From contig CAVYTX010000002.1 of the NCBI GenBank assembly GCA_963771545.1, positions 2,542,001 to 2,606,000 of the forward strand: a stretch of 64,000 nt of DNA, in the 5' to 3' direction. How positions within the stretch are numbered: the stretch's first letter is position 1; every line of letters begins with the position of its first letter. Source of the DNA: CAKZLS01 sp963771545. GTDB lineage: Bacteria > Pseudomonadota > Alphaproteobacteria > Rhodospirillales > Defluviicoccaceae. A program made the position numbers and the translations under genes. This document shows, piece by piece, positions 52,220 through 62,538 of the stretch. The notes below the pieces were generated by a model, which did no database searches, was not told the origin of the DNA, and saw only the letters and a list, made by a program, of their open reading frames with translations.

Positions 52220-52591
52220 TCAATACGCGCCGAACAGCGCCTTGGTGTGGTGGGGGGCCACCTGGTCGGGGAACTTGGCCTTTTGGCAGAGCCGCGACGT
52301 GTAGCTGCAGACGACGCCATCGCTGAACTCGATCGACCTGATATTCTCGGCGCCCACGCGGTCCAACTCCTTTCGAAATGTTTCGGCGGCTTCCGGTCCA
52401 AGGTATTTTTCCGTGGCGGCCACCGTCGGTCCGTCGCCATCGTAGCAGCCCTCGTTTATCCGGTCGCAGACGATCCCTCGCTCAGGCTCGTACACCCAGT
52501 TGTAATTCGGCTTGGATTTATCCGATGCTGGGTCGGATGAACAGGCCGCCAGGACGATGGCGGCGACCACAAAGACGAACGCGGATTTCAT
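52220..52591 (-). CDS. Small exported lipoprotein, YcgJ-like
   Basis: 123 residues. The lipobox is AIVLAACSS (Cys17). The mature part has five more Cys in a CDR..EGCYD and VCSYTSRLCQKAKF pattern resembling the YcgJ group of small Cys-rich periplasmic proteins. NWVYEPERGIVCDRINEGC is the recognisable core. Function unknown. It is divergent from the formaldehyde oxidation genes with 141 bp between starts. Confidence 0.75.
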   Translation of the reverse strand: MKSAFVFVVAAIVLAACSSDPASDKSKPNYNWVYEPERGIVCDRINEGCYDGDGPTVAATEKYLGPEAAETFRKELDRVGAENIRSIEFSDGVVCSYTSRLCQKAKFPDQVAPHHTKALFGAY

Positions 52592-52732
52592 AAGCGATGT
52601 TCTCTCGAGGTTTGGTGAAATCAGGGTCAAAAATTGTCGGGCCGACGGCAAAACCCCATGTCGATGGCGGCGTCGCGGCGTGCTATATCGTTGCCCCATC
52701 GATATGGACCATCGGACGGGGAGAAACAAGAA

Positions 52733-53842
<1,110 letters not shown>

Positions 53843-53854
53843 GGGCGGCCGGTC

Positions 53855-54703
53855 ATGTCGCTGGAACGGATCCGCCGGCACCGCTGTTTCGGCGGAGTCC
53901 AAGAAATCTACCGCCACGCGTCGGCGGCGACCGGAACGGACATGGAGTTCGCCGTATTCGTGCCGCCCCAGGCCGAAAATTCAGCCCGGCCGGTGCTCAC
54001 CTACCTGTCCGGGCTCACCTGCACCTGGGCGAACGTGACCGAGAAGGGCGGCGCCCAGCGGTACGCCGCCGAACACGGGCTGATCCTGGTCTGCCCGGAC
54101 ACCAGCCCGCGCGGCACCGACCTTCCCGGCGAGCACGACAGTTACGATTTCGGGTCCGGTGCCGGTTTCTATGTGGACGCCACCGAGCCGCCATGGTCCC
54201 GGCACTACCGCATGGATACCTACGTGGCCGAGGAATTACCCGCCCTGATCGCCGGCAATTTTCCCGTCGATACGGAGCGCCAGGGGATCTTCGGCCATTC
54301 CATGGGCGGTCATGGCGCGTTGACCATCGCGTTCAAGAACCCCGGCCGCTACCGCTCGGTCTCGGCGTTCTCGCCGGTGGTCGCGCCGGCCCGGGTCCCT
54401 TGGGGCCGCAAGGCCTTCCTCGGCTATCTCGGCGGCGACGAAACCCGCTGGCTCGACCACGACGCCTGCCATCTGGTGGCGAGCGCCGGCTGGACCTCGC
54501 CCATTCTCGTCGATCAGGGACTGGCCGACGAGTTCGTCGATACTCAGTTAGAACCGGAGCTGTTCGAAACCGCCTGCGCCGACGCCGGCGTCCCGCTAAC
54601 GCTTCGCCGCCAACCGGGCTACGACCACAGCTACTATTTCATCGCCACATTCATGGCCGACCACATCGCCCATCACGCGGGGTTGCTGGAGGCCGGTTGT
54701 TAG
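53855..54703 (+). CDS. fghA: S-formylglutathione hydrolase
   Basis: 282 residues of the esterase D fold. The nucleophile elbow is GHSMGGHGAL, the acid DQGLADEF and the His PGYDHSYYFI; YLSGLTCTWANVTEKGGAQ and PDTSPRG are family signatures. It cleaves S-formylglutathione to formate and glutathione. Co-transcribed with the dehydrogenase. Confidence 0.96.
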   Translation: MSLERIRRHRCFGGVQEIYRHASAATGTDMEFAVFVPPQAENSARPVLTYLSGLTCTWANVTEKGGAQRYAAEHGLILVCPDTSPRGTDLPGEHDSYDFGSGAGFYVDATEPPWSRHYRMDTYVAEELPALIAGNFPVDTERQGIFGHSMGGHGALTIAFKNPGRYRSVSAFSPVVAPARVPWGRKAFLGYLGGDETRWLDHDACHLVASAGWTSPILVDQGLADEFVDTQLEPELFETACADAGVPLTLRRQPGYDHSYYFIATFMADHIAHHAGLLEAGC

Positions 54704-54799
54704 CGCGGAGCCCTTGAAAGGGACCGGCAAATCGCGCGCGCGGGCGATGGCCGGGTCTACGAGCGTCGAGAAAGCACAGCCGGAACCGGCGATTTCGAT

Positions 54800-55351
54800 T
54801 CACTCAAGCATTTTACGTTCCCGGAGGGCCTCTTCCACCAACGCTCTCTGTCGCTCGTCACCTTGCAGTACCCACGTCACGTGGCCTTCATGTATTGCGA
54901 ACATGAACGGCGGAGAGCAAGGCTCCTGCAGGATCCAGGGCAGGTTGCGAAGCTTCGGACTATCCTTTCCCATGTAATATGGTGCGTCGCCTCGTGCGGA
55001 GGAGTCGACATTCACCAACCCGACAATGAACTCTGTTCCATGGGAATCGGTAAATTCCGAGAAGTCTCCTGGCCGGCCAAAAACGCTGTTGTGCCAAAAG
55101 GCACTCCATGACGAAATTTCCCGAGGCCCACGATAGGATTCGTCGACAACGAACCCCAGTTTTGCCACGGATTTTTCTGGAATTTCCTCGTAGGACTCAA
55201 CGCGCCCACGGAAAACAACCTCCGCCACGCCCAAATTCCTGACGTCGAATTTCTTTGTTGTGCGGCACGCCAACGCATCGGACCCGCCACAGAAAAGAAC
55301 CAAGACCGAAGTCACTCCGGCTAACGCCAATTGTTTGATCCGCATACCCAT
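54800..55351 (-). CDS. Exported protein of unknown function, possibly netrin/TIMP-like
   Basis: 183 residues from the ATG at 55349-55351; an ATG at 55381 is also possible. A signal peptide (LALAGVTSVLVLFCGGSDALA) is followed by CRTTKKFDVRNLGVAEVVFRGRVESYEEIP, an opening seen in bacterial netrin-like beta-barrels whose first Cys follows the cleavage site. EFIVGLVNVDSS and CSPPFMFAIHEGHVTW follow. No catalytic motif. It is divergent from sbcD. Confidence 0.65.
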   Translation of the reverse strand: MGMRIKQLALAGVTSVLVLFCGGSDALACRTTKKFDVRNLGVAEVVFRGRVESYEEIPEKSVAKLGFVVDESYRGPREISSWSAFWHNSVFGRPGDFSEFTDSHGTEFIVGLVNVDSSARGDAPYYMGKDSPKLRNLPWILQEPCSPPFMFAIHEGHVTWVLQGDERQRALVEEALRERKMLE

Positions 55352-55487
55352 AACTTCACGATCCTCGAACAATTGTGTCATGCTAATCTACCATCACTAT
55401 TGCTCGGGCCGAATGGGCTCTGAATGGCGCGGTCGTCCATGTTATACAAGAACCCCCAACTCGAACCAATCGGAACCGGCTTCGGCA

Positions 55488-56633
55488 ATGCGGCTTCTGC
55501 ACACGGCGGATTGGCACCTCGGACGGGTTTTCCAGCAGGTCAGTCTGCTCGAAGACCAGCGCGCGGTTCTCGATGGCGTGTTCGAACGCCTTGTCGAGCT
55601 GGCCCCGGACGCGCTGATCATCGCCGGCGACGTGTTCGACCGCGCCAATCCGCGCCGAGAGGCCATCGACCTGTTCGACCGGTTCCTGGGCCGCGTCTAC
55701 CGCGAAACGGCGGTGGCCATCGTCGTGATCGCCGGCAACCACGACGCGCCGGAGCGAATCGGCTATGGCGGCGCGCTGCACGACCCGAAGCGGGTGCTGA
55801 TCCGGGGCCCTCTCGATCGCGGTTTGGAGCCGCTGATCCTGGAGGATTCGGACGGCCCCGTGGCGATTTCGGCGCTTCCGTTCGCCGGCCCCTTTGCAGC
55901 GCGTGCGTATTACGATGAAAACCGGATCCAGACTCCCGAGGACGTGCTGCGTCGGCAGGTGGAAGAGACGCGCGCGCGGGTTCCGTACGGTTCCCGCTGG
56001 GTGATCGTCGCTCACGCTTTCGTGCAAGGGGGAAGGGTAACGGAATCCGAAAGGGCGCTGGATATGATCGGCACCATCGAAACGGCGTCCTCGGCCGTGT
56101 TCGAGGGGGCGGACTACGTGGCGCTCGGACATCTCCATCGCGCTCAATCCGTCGGCGCGCCGCACATCCGCTATTCGGGGTCGCTCATGCGGTATGGCTT
56201 CGACGAGGTGGACGCGAAGAAATCCGTGACGCTGGTGGGTCTGGGAGCCGGCGGAGCTCTCGATATCCAGGCGATCCCGCTCGCCGCGCCGCGAACGCTG
56301 AGGGTGGTGGAGGGCCTGTTCGACGAGATCCTGGTCGCGGGCCCGGAGGGCAACGCGGAGGACTTCGTCAAGGTGCGCTTACTCGACACGGGCTCAATTC
56401 CGGACGCCATGAGCCGGCTCCGCACCGTCTATCCCAACGCCGTCCAGATCGAATGGTCGCGCCGTCCCCATGCGAATACGCTGACCGGCGAGCCCGTGGA
56501 GCACGTGCGCGGCCGCGATCCGGTGGACGTGTTCGCGGCCTTCTTCGAGGACGTCACCGGCGGCACCCTGGAGCCGTCGCCGCGCCGCGCCGTCGCCGGT
56601 CTGGTCGCCGATCTATGGCGCGGCGAGGACTGA
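55488..56633 (+). CDS. sbcD: Exonuclease SbcD (Mre11-type)
   Basis: 381 residues. Metallophosphoesterase motifs in order: LHTADWHLG, LIIAGDVFDRANP, VIAGNHDAP, WVIVAHAFV and LGHLHRAQ. With SbcC it forms the nuclease that opens DNA hairpins and protein-blocked ends. The start at MRLLHTADW (55488) fits the family; longer upstream frames lack homology. Ends 4 bp before sbcC. Confidence 0.96.
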   Translation: MRLLHTADWHLGRVFQQVSLLEDQRAVLDGVFERLVELAPDALIIAGDVFDRANPRREAIDLFDRFLGRVYRETAVAIVVIAGNHDAPERIGYGGALHDPKRVLIRGPLDRGLEPLILEDSDGPVAISALPFAGPFAARAYYDENRIQTPEDVLRRQVEETRARVPYGSRWVIVAHAFVQGGRVTESERALDMIGTIETASSAVFEGADYVALGHLHRAQSVGAPHIRYSGSLMRYGFDEVDAKKSVTLVGLGAGGALDIQAIPLAAPRTLRVVEGLFDEILVAGPEGNAEDFVKVRLLDTGSIPDAMSRLRTVYPNAVQIEWSRRPHANTLTGEPVEHVRGRDPVDVFAAFFEDVTGGTLEPSPRRAVAGLVADLWRGED

Positions 56634-56637
56634 TCAG

Positions 56638-59600
56638 ATGCGCCCCATCAAACTCAGCGCGCAAGCGTTCGGCCCCTTTGCCGGACGCGTGGAGATGGAC
56701 TTTCGCGCCATCGACGGCGCGCCGCTGTTCGGCATCTACGGTCCCACGGGCGGCGGCAAGACGAGCATCCTCGATGTACTTTGCTACGCCCTGTTCGGCA
56801 AATCCTCGGGCGGCGACCGCTCGGCCGACCATCTTCGATCGCACTTCGCCGACCCGGCCGTGGATACCTTCGTCGAGGTCATCTTCGCCATCGGCAAGCG
56901 CCGCTATCTGATTCGCCGCTCGCCGACGCAGGAACTCGCCAAGAAACGCGGAACGGGGCTGACGCAGCGATCCCACGAGGCTTATCTGTTCGACGTCACG
57001 GACCTTCCGCTCGATGAGATCGCATATCCCGACAACATCGGAACGCTGCTTGCCGAGAAGAAGGTGCGCGAGGTGGACGAGCGAGTCGAAGGACTTCTCG
57101 GATACAAGGCATCGCAGTTCCGCCAGGTGGTCGTTCTCCCTCAGGGCCGGTTTCGCGAACTGCTGACCGCGCAAAGCCGCGACCGTTCCGAAATCCTGCG
57201 CAAACTGTTCGACACTTCGGTGTACATGCAGCTGACCTTGCGTCTCAAGGAGCAAAAATCCGCGATCAGAGCTGATCTCGAACGAACGAAAGAGGCGATG
57301 AAGACGATCCTGGATGGGGTCAAGGCCGAGACATTGGATGCGCTCACGGTGGCCATCGAGGAAAAGGACAATGAGATCGCGATTGCCGAGCAGAGAGTCC
57401 AGGGAAGAGAAGTGGAAGCCCTGAAGGCGGAGACAGCGCTCGAACAAGGAAAACGCTTGCACGACTGTTTCAAGGAGTTGGATGACGCAATCAAGGCTAT
57501 CGACGATTTCGTTGCCCGAGCCGCCGAGGTCGAGCACCAGGCGACCATGCTCAAATCCGCCGAGGCGGCTCTCAGGGTTGCTCCCGCCGCCGACGCCGCC
57601 GATACCGCTGCAAAGAGCGTGCAGGAAGCCATCGAAGATCTCGAAACCAAAACGGTGGATGCGGGGGCAACCGCGGGTCGGCTTGAACAGGCGAAACGAG
57701 CGTTCCAGGAGTCCAACGACCGCGAGTCCGAGCGCGAAGGCCTGCGCCGGCATCTCGCCGATCTCGAGCGGTTCCGCAAGACGTGGAACGACCTTACGGG
57801 CAAACGGGAGGAGCTAACGGAAGCCAGGCAGGCAAACGCGACGGCGGCAAACGGCTTCGCGCTGGCCGAGCGAGCGGTAAAGGACGCCGATGACACTCTT
57901 GGAAACGCACAGTCGAAGGAAAAGGAACTCTCCAAGGCCAAAGAAAGGAAAGCCACCCTGGAGCGCGATGCGGAGCGGTTGGCGGCTTTGAGCGGGGCGA
58001 GGGAAGAGTGGGAGGCCACGCGGACCAAAATCGCGGAGATCGAACGAACCCTCGACGCGGCCACGAGCGCGCGGGACCATGCTCGCGGCGCGGTTTTGGC
58101 GACCCTGGAGCGCCGCGAGGCGGCCGAGACGGCGTTTCTGTCATCTACAGCAGCCGACCTTGCATCCGGATTGGCGCCCGGCGAACCTTGTCCCGTGTGC
58201 GGTTCGTCGGACCATCCGTCTCTGGCGACGCCGGGAGCCGAATCCGTCACCCGCGATCAGGTAATTGCGGCCCGGGCCGCCCACGGCGAAGCCGAGAGCC
58301 GATTCAACGAAAAACGGGACCTGGTTTTGGACCTGGCCAGGGACCTGAAAGCGCTTCGCGCGCGGGCCGCCCAACTCGCGGCCGCCATGGGGCCGGACGC
58401 CGTCGCCGCAAACGTTGAGAAAGACTTGATGCGAGTCCGCGAAGCGCTCGACACCGCCACATCGCTGGTGGAGGCGGAGGCGGCAACCCACGATGAACGC
58501 GCCGGGGCCGGGGCCGCGCAGGAAGCGGCCAGTCGGCATTTGGAGGCCGCGAGGCGGATCCAATCCGAAGCCAGGGACGCGCTGACTCGGCTGGAGGCAG
58601 AGCTGGAAACGGCGCTCAGGGATGTGCCGGAGAACCTCCGTGACGATGGGGCGCTGACCGTGGCGATCGAGCGGGCCGATGTCGACTTGCGGAACATGCT
58701 TACGGCGCACGAAACGGCGCGAACGGACCTGCAAGCGGCTTCCCGGGAGCATGACATTAAAGCCGAGCTGGTTAGGGTCGCGGAGACGGCAGTGACCAAG
58801 GAACGGGCGAAAGCGGACCGCGAGCGCGCGGCATTGGAAGAGGCGCTGAATCGATACGGTTTCGAAAGCGAGGCGGAATTCAGGGCCGCCCGAAGGGAAG
58901 AAGACGAGATCGCCGCCCTGCGCTCCGGCATCGAAGACTTCCATAAGGAAAAGGCAGCGGCCGAGGATCGACTCCTCCGCGCAAAAGCCCAAGTCGAAGG
59001 CAAAGGACGTCCCGATATGAGGGCGCTCAACGATCTCCGCGCGGAGGCCAAAGCGGCGCTTGAGAACGCCCGCGACAGCAAAACGACGCTTGAAACCGAA
59101 CTCAAGCATTTATCGGACGCGCGAAAAAGATACGTTGAGAAGGCAGCGGAATATGACCGTCTGGACACCACATACCGGGAGGCGGCGCTTCTCAGTGACG
59201 TTGCGGAGGGCCGAGGGCAGAATGCTAGAAAGATCCAGCTCGTCGATTTCGTGCTGTTAACCTATTTCGAGGACGTTCTCCGCCATGCCAACATGCGGTT
59301 TCAGCGGATGAGCCGGGAGCGCTATGTCCTGCGCCGCAAACGGAGCGCGTCGGGCGGGCGCGTTACCGCTGGCCTCGACATCACCGTTTTCGACACCTAC
59401 ACGGACCAGGAGCGCGACGCGGCGACCCTGTCGGGCGGCGAAGGCTTCCTGGCGGCGCTGTCGCTGGCCCTTGGCCTCTCGGACGTTGTTCAGGCCGAGG
59501 CCGGGGGCATCCGCCTCGACGCCATCTTCATCGACGAAGGCTTCGGGCACCTGGACGAAGAGGCCCTGGACAAGGCCCTTGAAACGCTCGTGGAGTTGAG

Positions 59601-59724
59601 CGGCATCGCCCGCTCGGTGGGGATCATCAGCCACGTGGAGGAGGTCAAGCGGATGGTGCCCGTGGGGTTCGACGTGGTGCGCGCCGCGAGAGGGAGCGAG
59701 ATCCGGGTCCGGTCCGGCGGCTAG
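56638..59724 (+). CDS. sbcC: Exonuclease SbcC (Rad50-type ATPase)
   Basis: 1028 residues. Walker A GPTGGGKTS (35-43), long antiparallel coiled coil, central zinc hook CPVC at Cys518-Cys521, ABC signature LSGGE at 931-935 and Walker B LDAIFIDEGFGHLDEEAL. It controls access of SbcD to DNA; hairpin cleavage is relevant to the many palindromes in this window. Directly follows sbcD. Confidence 0.96.
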   Translation: MRPIKLSAQAFGPFAGRVEMDFRAIDGAPLFGIYGPTGGGKTSILDVLCYALFGKSSGGDRSADHLRSHFADPAVDTFVEVIFAIGKRRYLIRRSPTQELAKKRGTGLTQRSHEAYLFDVTDLPLDEIAYPDNIGTLLAEKKVREVDERVEGLLGYKASQFRQVVVLPQGRFRELLTAQSRDRSEILRKLFDTSVYMQLTLRLKEQKSAIRADLERTKEAMKTILDGVKAETLDALTVAIEEKDNEIAIAEQRVQGREVEALKAETALEQGKRLHDCFKELDDAIKAIDDFVARAAEVEHQATMLKSAEAALRVAPAADAADTAAKSVQEAIEDLETKTVDAGATAGRLEQAKRAFQESNDRESEREGLRRHLADLERFRKTWNDLTGKREELTEARQANATAANGFALAERAVKDADDTLGNAQSKEKELSKAKERKATLERDAERLAALSGAREEWEATRTKIAEIERTLDAATSARDHARGAVLATLERREAAETAFLSSTAADLASGLAPGEPCPVCGSSDHPSLATPGAESVTRDQVIAARAAHGEAESRFNEKRDLVLDLARDLKALRARAAQLAAAMGPDAVAANVEKDLMRVREALDTATSLVEAEAATHDERAGAGAAQEAASRHLEAARRIQSEARDALTRLEAELETALRDVPENLRDDGALTVAIERADVDLRNMLTAHETARTDLQAASREHDIKAELVRVAETAVTKERAKADRERAALEEALNRYGFESEAEFRAARREEDEIAALRSGIEDFHKEKAAAEDRLLRAKAQVEGKGRPDMRALNDLRAEAKAALENARDSKTTLETELKHLSDARKRYVEKAAEYDRLDTTYREAALLSDVAEGRGQNARKIQLVDFVLLTYFEDVLRHANMRFQRMSRERYVLRRKRSASGGRVTAGLDITVFDTYTDQERDAATLSGGEGFLAALSLALGLSDVVQAEAGGIRLDAIFIDEGFGHLDEEALDKALETLVELSGIARSVGIISHVEEVKRMVPVGFDVVRAARGSEIRVRSGG

Positions 59725-59838
59725 AAAAAAGCGGCCGGTTCGGAACCGTGCGCTTTGGGCTCAAAAATCCGATGGACAATCACCATATTGAATTCGTTGG
59801 TGGCGAACCGCCGCCGGTCGTCCGAAAGGAAACGGCCC

Positions 59839-60417
59839 ATGTCGAGAACCGGATGCATTCTTCGCGAGGAGCATCGAAGCCTGGCGACGGTGGTGCATTG
59901 CATGGAGAGCCTTTTGGACGACATCGAAACCAAGGGAATCGCGCCGGATTTCGAGCTGTTCCGTGCCGCCCTCCATTACCTCACCTCGTTTCTCTACGAA
60001 TTCCACCATCCCAAGGAAACCGGCTATCTGTTTCCGGCCCTGCGCCGCCGGGCGCCCGCCCGCGCCGCCATTCTCGACGACCTGGAGCGGCAACACCTCG
60101 AGGGCCGGGAGCTCATCAAGGAAATGCACGCGTCGCTCGACCATTACGAGCAGGGCGGCGACCGGGGATTCGAGCGGTTCAAGGCGGCCGTCGCCGCCTA
60201 TCACGCGTTCGAATGGGCGCACGTTCGCATGGAGGAGAAATCGGTTCTCCCCTTCGCCGACGCCTGCCTGACGGACGCGGATTGGGGAAAGATAGACGCC
60301 ATGTTTCTCGACTACCGCGATCCGGTCTTCGGCGAAAAGCGCACCGAGGAGTTCCGCAAGCTCTTCGAAAAAATCGTCGGCCTCGGCCCTTTTCGCTCCG
60401 AACGCCGCGCGGATTGA
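59839..60417 (+). CDS. Hemerythrin-like domain protein
   Basis: 192 residues. The iron-ligand pattern of the hemerythrin HHE fold is recognisable: LREEHRSLATVV, EFHHPKETGYLFPAL, ERQHLEGREL and HAFEWAHVRMEEKSVLP. It probably binds a di-iron site for oxygen, nitric oxide or iron sensing. The ATG at 59839 follows AAGGAAACGG; upstream in-frame sequence is unrelated. It stands 114 bp after sbcC. Confidence 0.88.
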   Translation: MSRTGCILREEHRSLATVVHCMESLLDDIETKGIAPDFELFRAALHYLTSFLYEFHHPKETGYLFPALRRRAPARAAILDDLERQHLEGRELIKEMHASLDHYEQGGDRGFERFKAAVAAYHAFEWAHVRMEEKSVLPFADACLTDADWGKIDAMFLDYRDPVFGEKRTEEFRKLFEKIVGLGPFRSERRAD

Positions 60418-60426
60418 TCTCCGGTA

Positions 60427-61056
60427 TCACGGGATCGGTATGTCGTTGACCTTGTCGGGCACGTGATAGCCGCGCCCTACCGCCGGCCGCGCCGCGATCG
60501 CCACGTACCAGCGCTTGACGTTCGGAAAGGCGTCCATGTCGATGTCCTGCCATTCGAACCGCGAGATCCACGGCCACGTGGCGATGTCGGCGACGGAATA
60601 GGCTCCGGCCAGGTATTCGGTGCCGGCCAGGCGCCGGTCGAGCACGCCGTAGAGACGCCGGGCCTCGGTCCCGTAACGCTCTTCGGCGTAGTCGCTCTTA
60701 CCCTTGTTGAACCGGAGGAAGTGGTGGGCCTGGCCCAGCATGGGGCCGATGCCGCCCATCTGCCACATCAGCCACTCGATGGCCTTCCAGCGGTCCCGCT
60801 GCTCGGTCGGCAGAAGCATGCCGGTCTTTTCGGCGAGATAGAGCAGGATGGCGCCTGACTCCATCATCGCGATCCCGGTGTCGTGGTCGACGATGGCTGG
60901 AATCCGGTTGTTCGGGCTGATCTTCAAGAATTCGGGATCGTGTTGCTCGCCCTGGTTGATGTCGATGGGGTGCGTCGTATAGGGCAGCCCCGTTTCTTCC
61001 AGCATGATCGAGGCTTTGCGGCCGTTCGGCGTGTTCCATGTATAGAGTTCGATCAT
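60427..61056 (-). CDS. Glutathione S-transferase family protein, YfcG-like
   Basis: 209 residues. The thioredoxin-like domain begins IELYTWNTPNGRKASIMLEETGLPY, with the TPN motif of the nu-class YfcG/YghU disulfide reductases; NNRIPAIVD and ESGAILLYLAEKTG bind glutathione; YSVADIATWPWI starts the C-terminal helical domain. The likely activity is reduction of disulfides or organic hydroperoxides. ATG 61054-61056 follows AGGGGAATCC. Confidence 0.9.
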   Translation of the reverse strand: MIELYTWNTPNGRKASIMLEETGLPYTTHPIDINQGEQHDPEFLKISPNNRIPAIVDHDTGIAMMESGAILLYLAEKTGMLLPTEQRDRWKAIEWLMWQMGGIGPMLGQAHHFLRFNKGKSDYAEERYGTEARRLYGVLDRRLAGTEYLAGAYSVADIATWPWISRFEWQDIDMDAFPNVKRWYVAIAARPAVGRGYHVPDKVNDIPIP

Positions 61057-61126
61057 GTGCGTTGGATTCCCCTGCGAGCGCTGCATTTGCTGTAATGTAG
61101 GCCACCGTATGGATTTATAAAGCGCC

Positions 61127-61594
61127 ATGACCCGGAAACGGCTTCTCATCGTCGCGCACGCTCCGTCGCCCAATACCCGCGCGTTGCTCGACGCCGTGGC
61201 GGACGGCGCGCGGTCCCCCGATATCGAGAACGTCGAAGTCAACGTCCTCACTCCATTCGAGGCCGGGCCGGACGACGTGCTGGCGGCCCAGGCGATCGTC
61301 CTCGGAACCACCGAAAACCTCGGTTACATGAGCGGCGCGCTCAAGGATTTCTTCGACCGGATCTACTATCCATGCCTGGAAAAAACCCAGGGGCTCCCGT
61401 ACGTTCTCTACGTCCGCGCCGGCCATGACGGCACCGGCACCCGGCGGGCGGTGGAAACCATCGTCACCGGGTTGCGCTGGAAGGCGGCGCGGGAACCGCT
61501 CATCTGCCGGGGCGAGTGGCGCGAGGACTTCGCCGGCGAATGCCGGGAACTGGGCATGCTGATGGCCGCCGGCCTTGACGCCGGCGTGTTCTAG
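61127..61594 (+). CDS. Flavodoxin-fold NAD(P)H-dependent oxidoreductase-like protein
   Basis: 155 residues. LLIVAHAPSPNTRALLDAV is the FMN phosphate-binding loop, AIVLGTTENLGYMSGALKDFFDR the flavin-ring loop, typical of small flavodoxin-like reductases. Its stop codon (TAG) lies inside the first inverted repeat of the 272-bp element that follows, so the element abuts the gene and may have trimmed its natural 3' end by a few residues. Substrate unknown. Confidence 0.85.
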   Translation: MTRKRLLIVAHAPSPNTRALLDAVADGARSPDIENVEVNVLTPFEAGPDDVLAAQAIVLGTTENLGYMSGALKDFFDRIYYPCLEKTQGLPYVLYVRAGHDGTGTRRAVETIVTGLRWKAAREPLICRGEWREDFAGECRELGMLMAAGLDAGVF

Positions 61595-61862
61595 TACCGA
61601 CTATCACAGTTCAATGCGCCACGTGACGGTCTTCCAAGGTCGTCCGGCGAGGCGCGGGCCGCTTGTGATGCTGGAGGAGCATCACAAGCGGCCCGCAACG
61701 CCGTTGGGGGCCTCGGAAGACCGCCCGGAGGGTTGCTTTTCCCGCGTCCTCAAGGCGTCGACGGCGCTTGACGATGCTCCGGCATCGTCGGCGCACCGCC
61801 CCCTGCCGAGGACACGGGAAAAGCAATCACATGGGGCATGGAACTGTGATACTCGGTACTAG
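61591..61862. mobile_element. 272-bp non-coding element with 22-bp terminal inverted repeats and nested hairpins
   Basis: Terminal repeats 61591-61612 and 61841-61862 match with one mismatch (CTAGTACCGA / TCGGTACTAG ends). Inside, ggtcttcc (61628-61635) pairs with ggaagacc (61715-61722) around a perfect 19-bp hairpin (61654-61672 / 61678-61696); TTGCTTTTCCCG (61733-61744) pairs with CGGGAAAAGCAA (61815-61826) around an 8-bp hairpin (61770-61777 / 61782-61789). It has no ORF of its own. The shape is that of a MITE or a structured RNA/DNA element. Confidence 0.8.
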
Positions 61863-61983
61863 GTCATGTTGACAAAAAATTTTGCGGACTCGGTTGTCGA
61901 TCACGTTTCATGTTGTATTTCTCTTGTTCTGGAAGCACCCTTCATTTCGGTTGGTACAGTCGCCCCAGTTTAAAGGGCTGAGT

Positions 61984-62538
61984 ATGACCACGACATCAGC
62001 ATACGATGCTTGGAGCGCAGGCCAAAATTACGAACACTACATGGGGCGCTGGAGCCGTCAGATTGCGGCACGATTTGTTGACTGGCTTGCCGCACCCAAA
62101 GACGCCGATTGGTTGGAAGTCGGATGCGGCACAGGTGCCTTGACCGAAACCATTCTTTCGAAGTGTGTTCCGCGCTCCATTCGGGCGACCGACCAATTCG
62201 CAGATTTCGTGTCCCATGCCAACAGCACGATCGACAATCCTCGCGCCCGCTTCGAAGTCGCGGATGCTCGGAAGCTTCCCGCCGCGGACGCATCGATGGA
62301 CGTCGTCAGTTCGGCGCTTGTGTTGAACTTCATCCCCGACAAGGCCGCCGCCTTGACGGAGATGCAAAGGGTGCTTAGGCCCGGCGGCTTGTTATCCTTC
62401 TACGTTTGGGACTATCCGGGCGGCGGCATCGGCTTCATTGATGAATTCTGGAAATCAGCCACCGCGATCGATCCGAAAGCGGCAGAGCTAGCCTGGATAT
62501 CTCACCGTAGGGGTCATGAGGTAGGTATTTTCGGGTAA
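61984..62538 (+). pseudogene. SAM-dependent methyltransferase truncated by an IS element
   Basis: The N-terminal ~170 residues of a class I methyltransferase: YDAWSAGQNYEHYMGRWSRQIA, motif I WLEVGCGTGALTETIL, VADARKLPAADASMDVV and VLRPGGLLSFYVWDYPGGG. After AAELA (about 62490) the sequence stops resembling the family and runs 16 residues into insertion-sequence DNA. Roughly 80-100 C-terminal residues of a normal member are missing. The ATG follows AAAGGGCTGAGT. Probably inactive. Confidence 0.75.
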
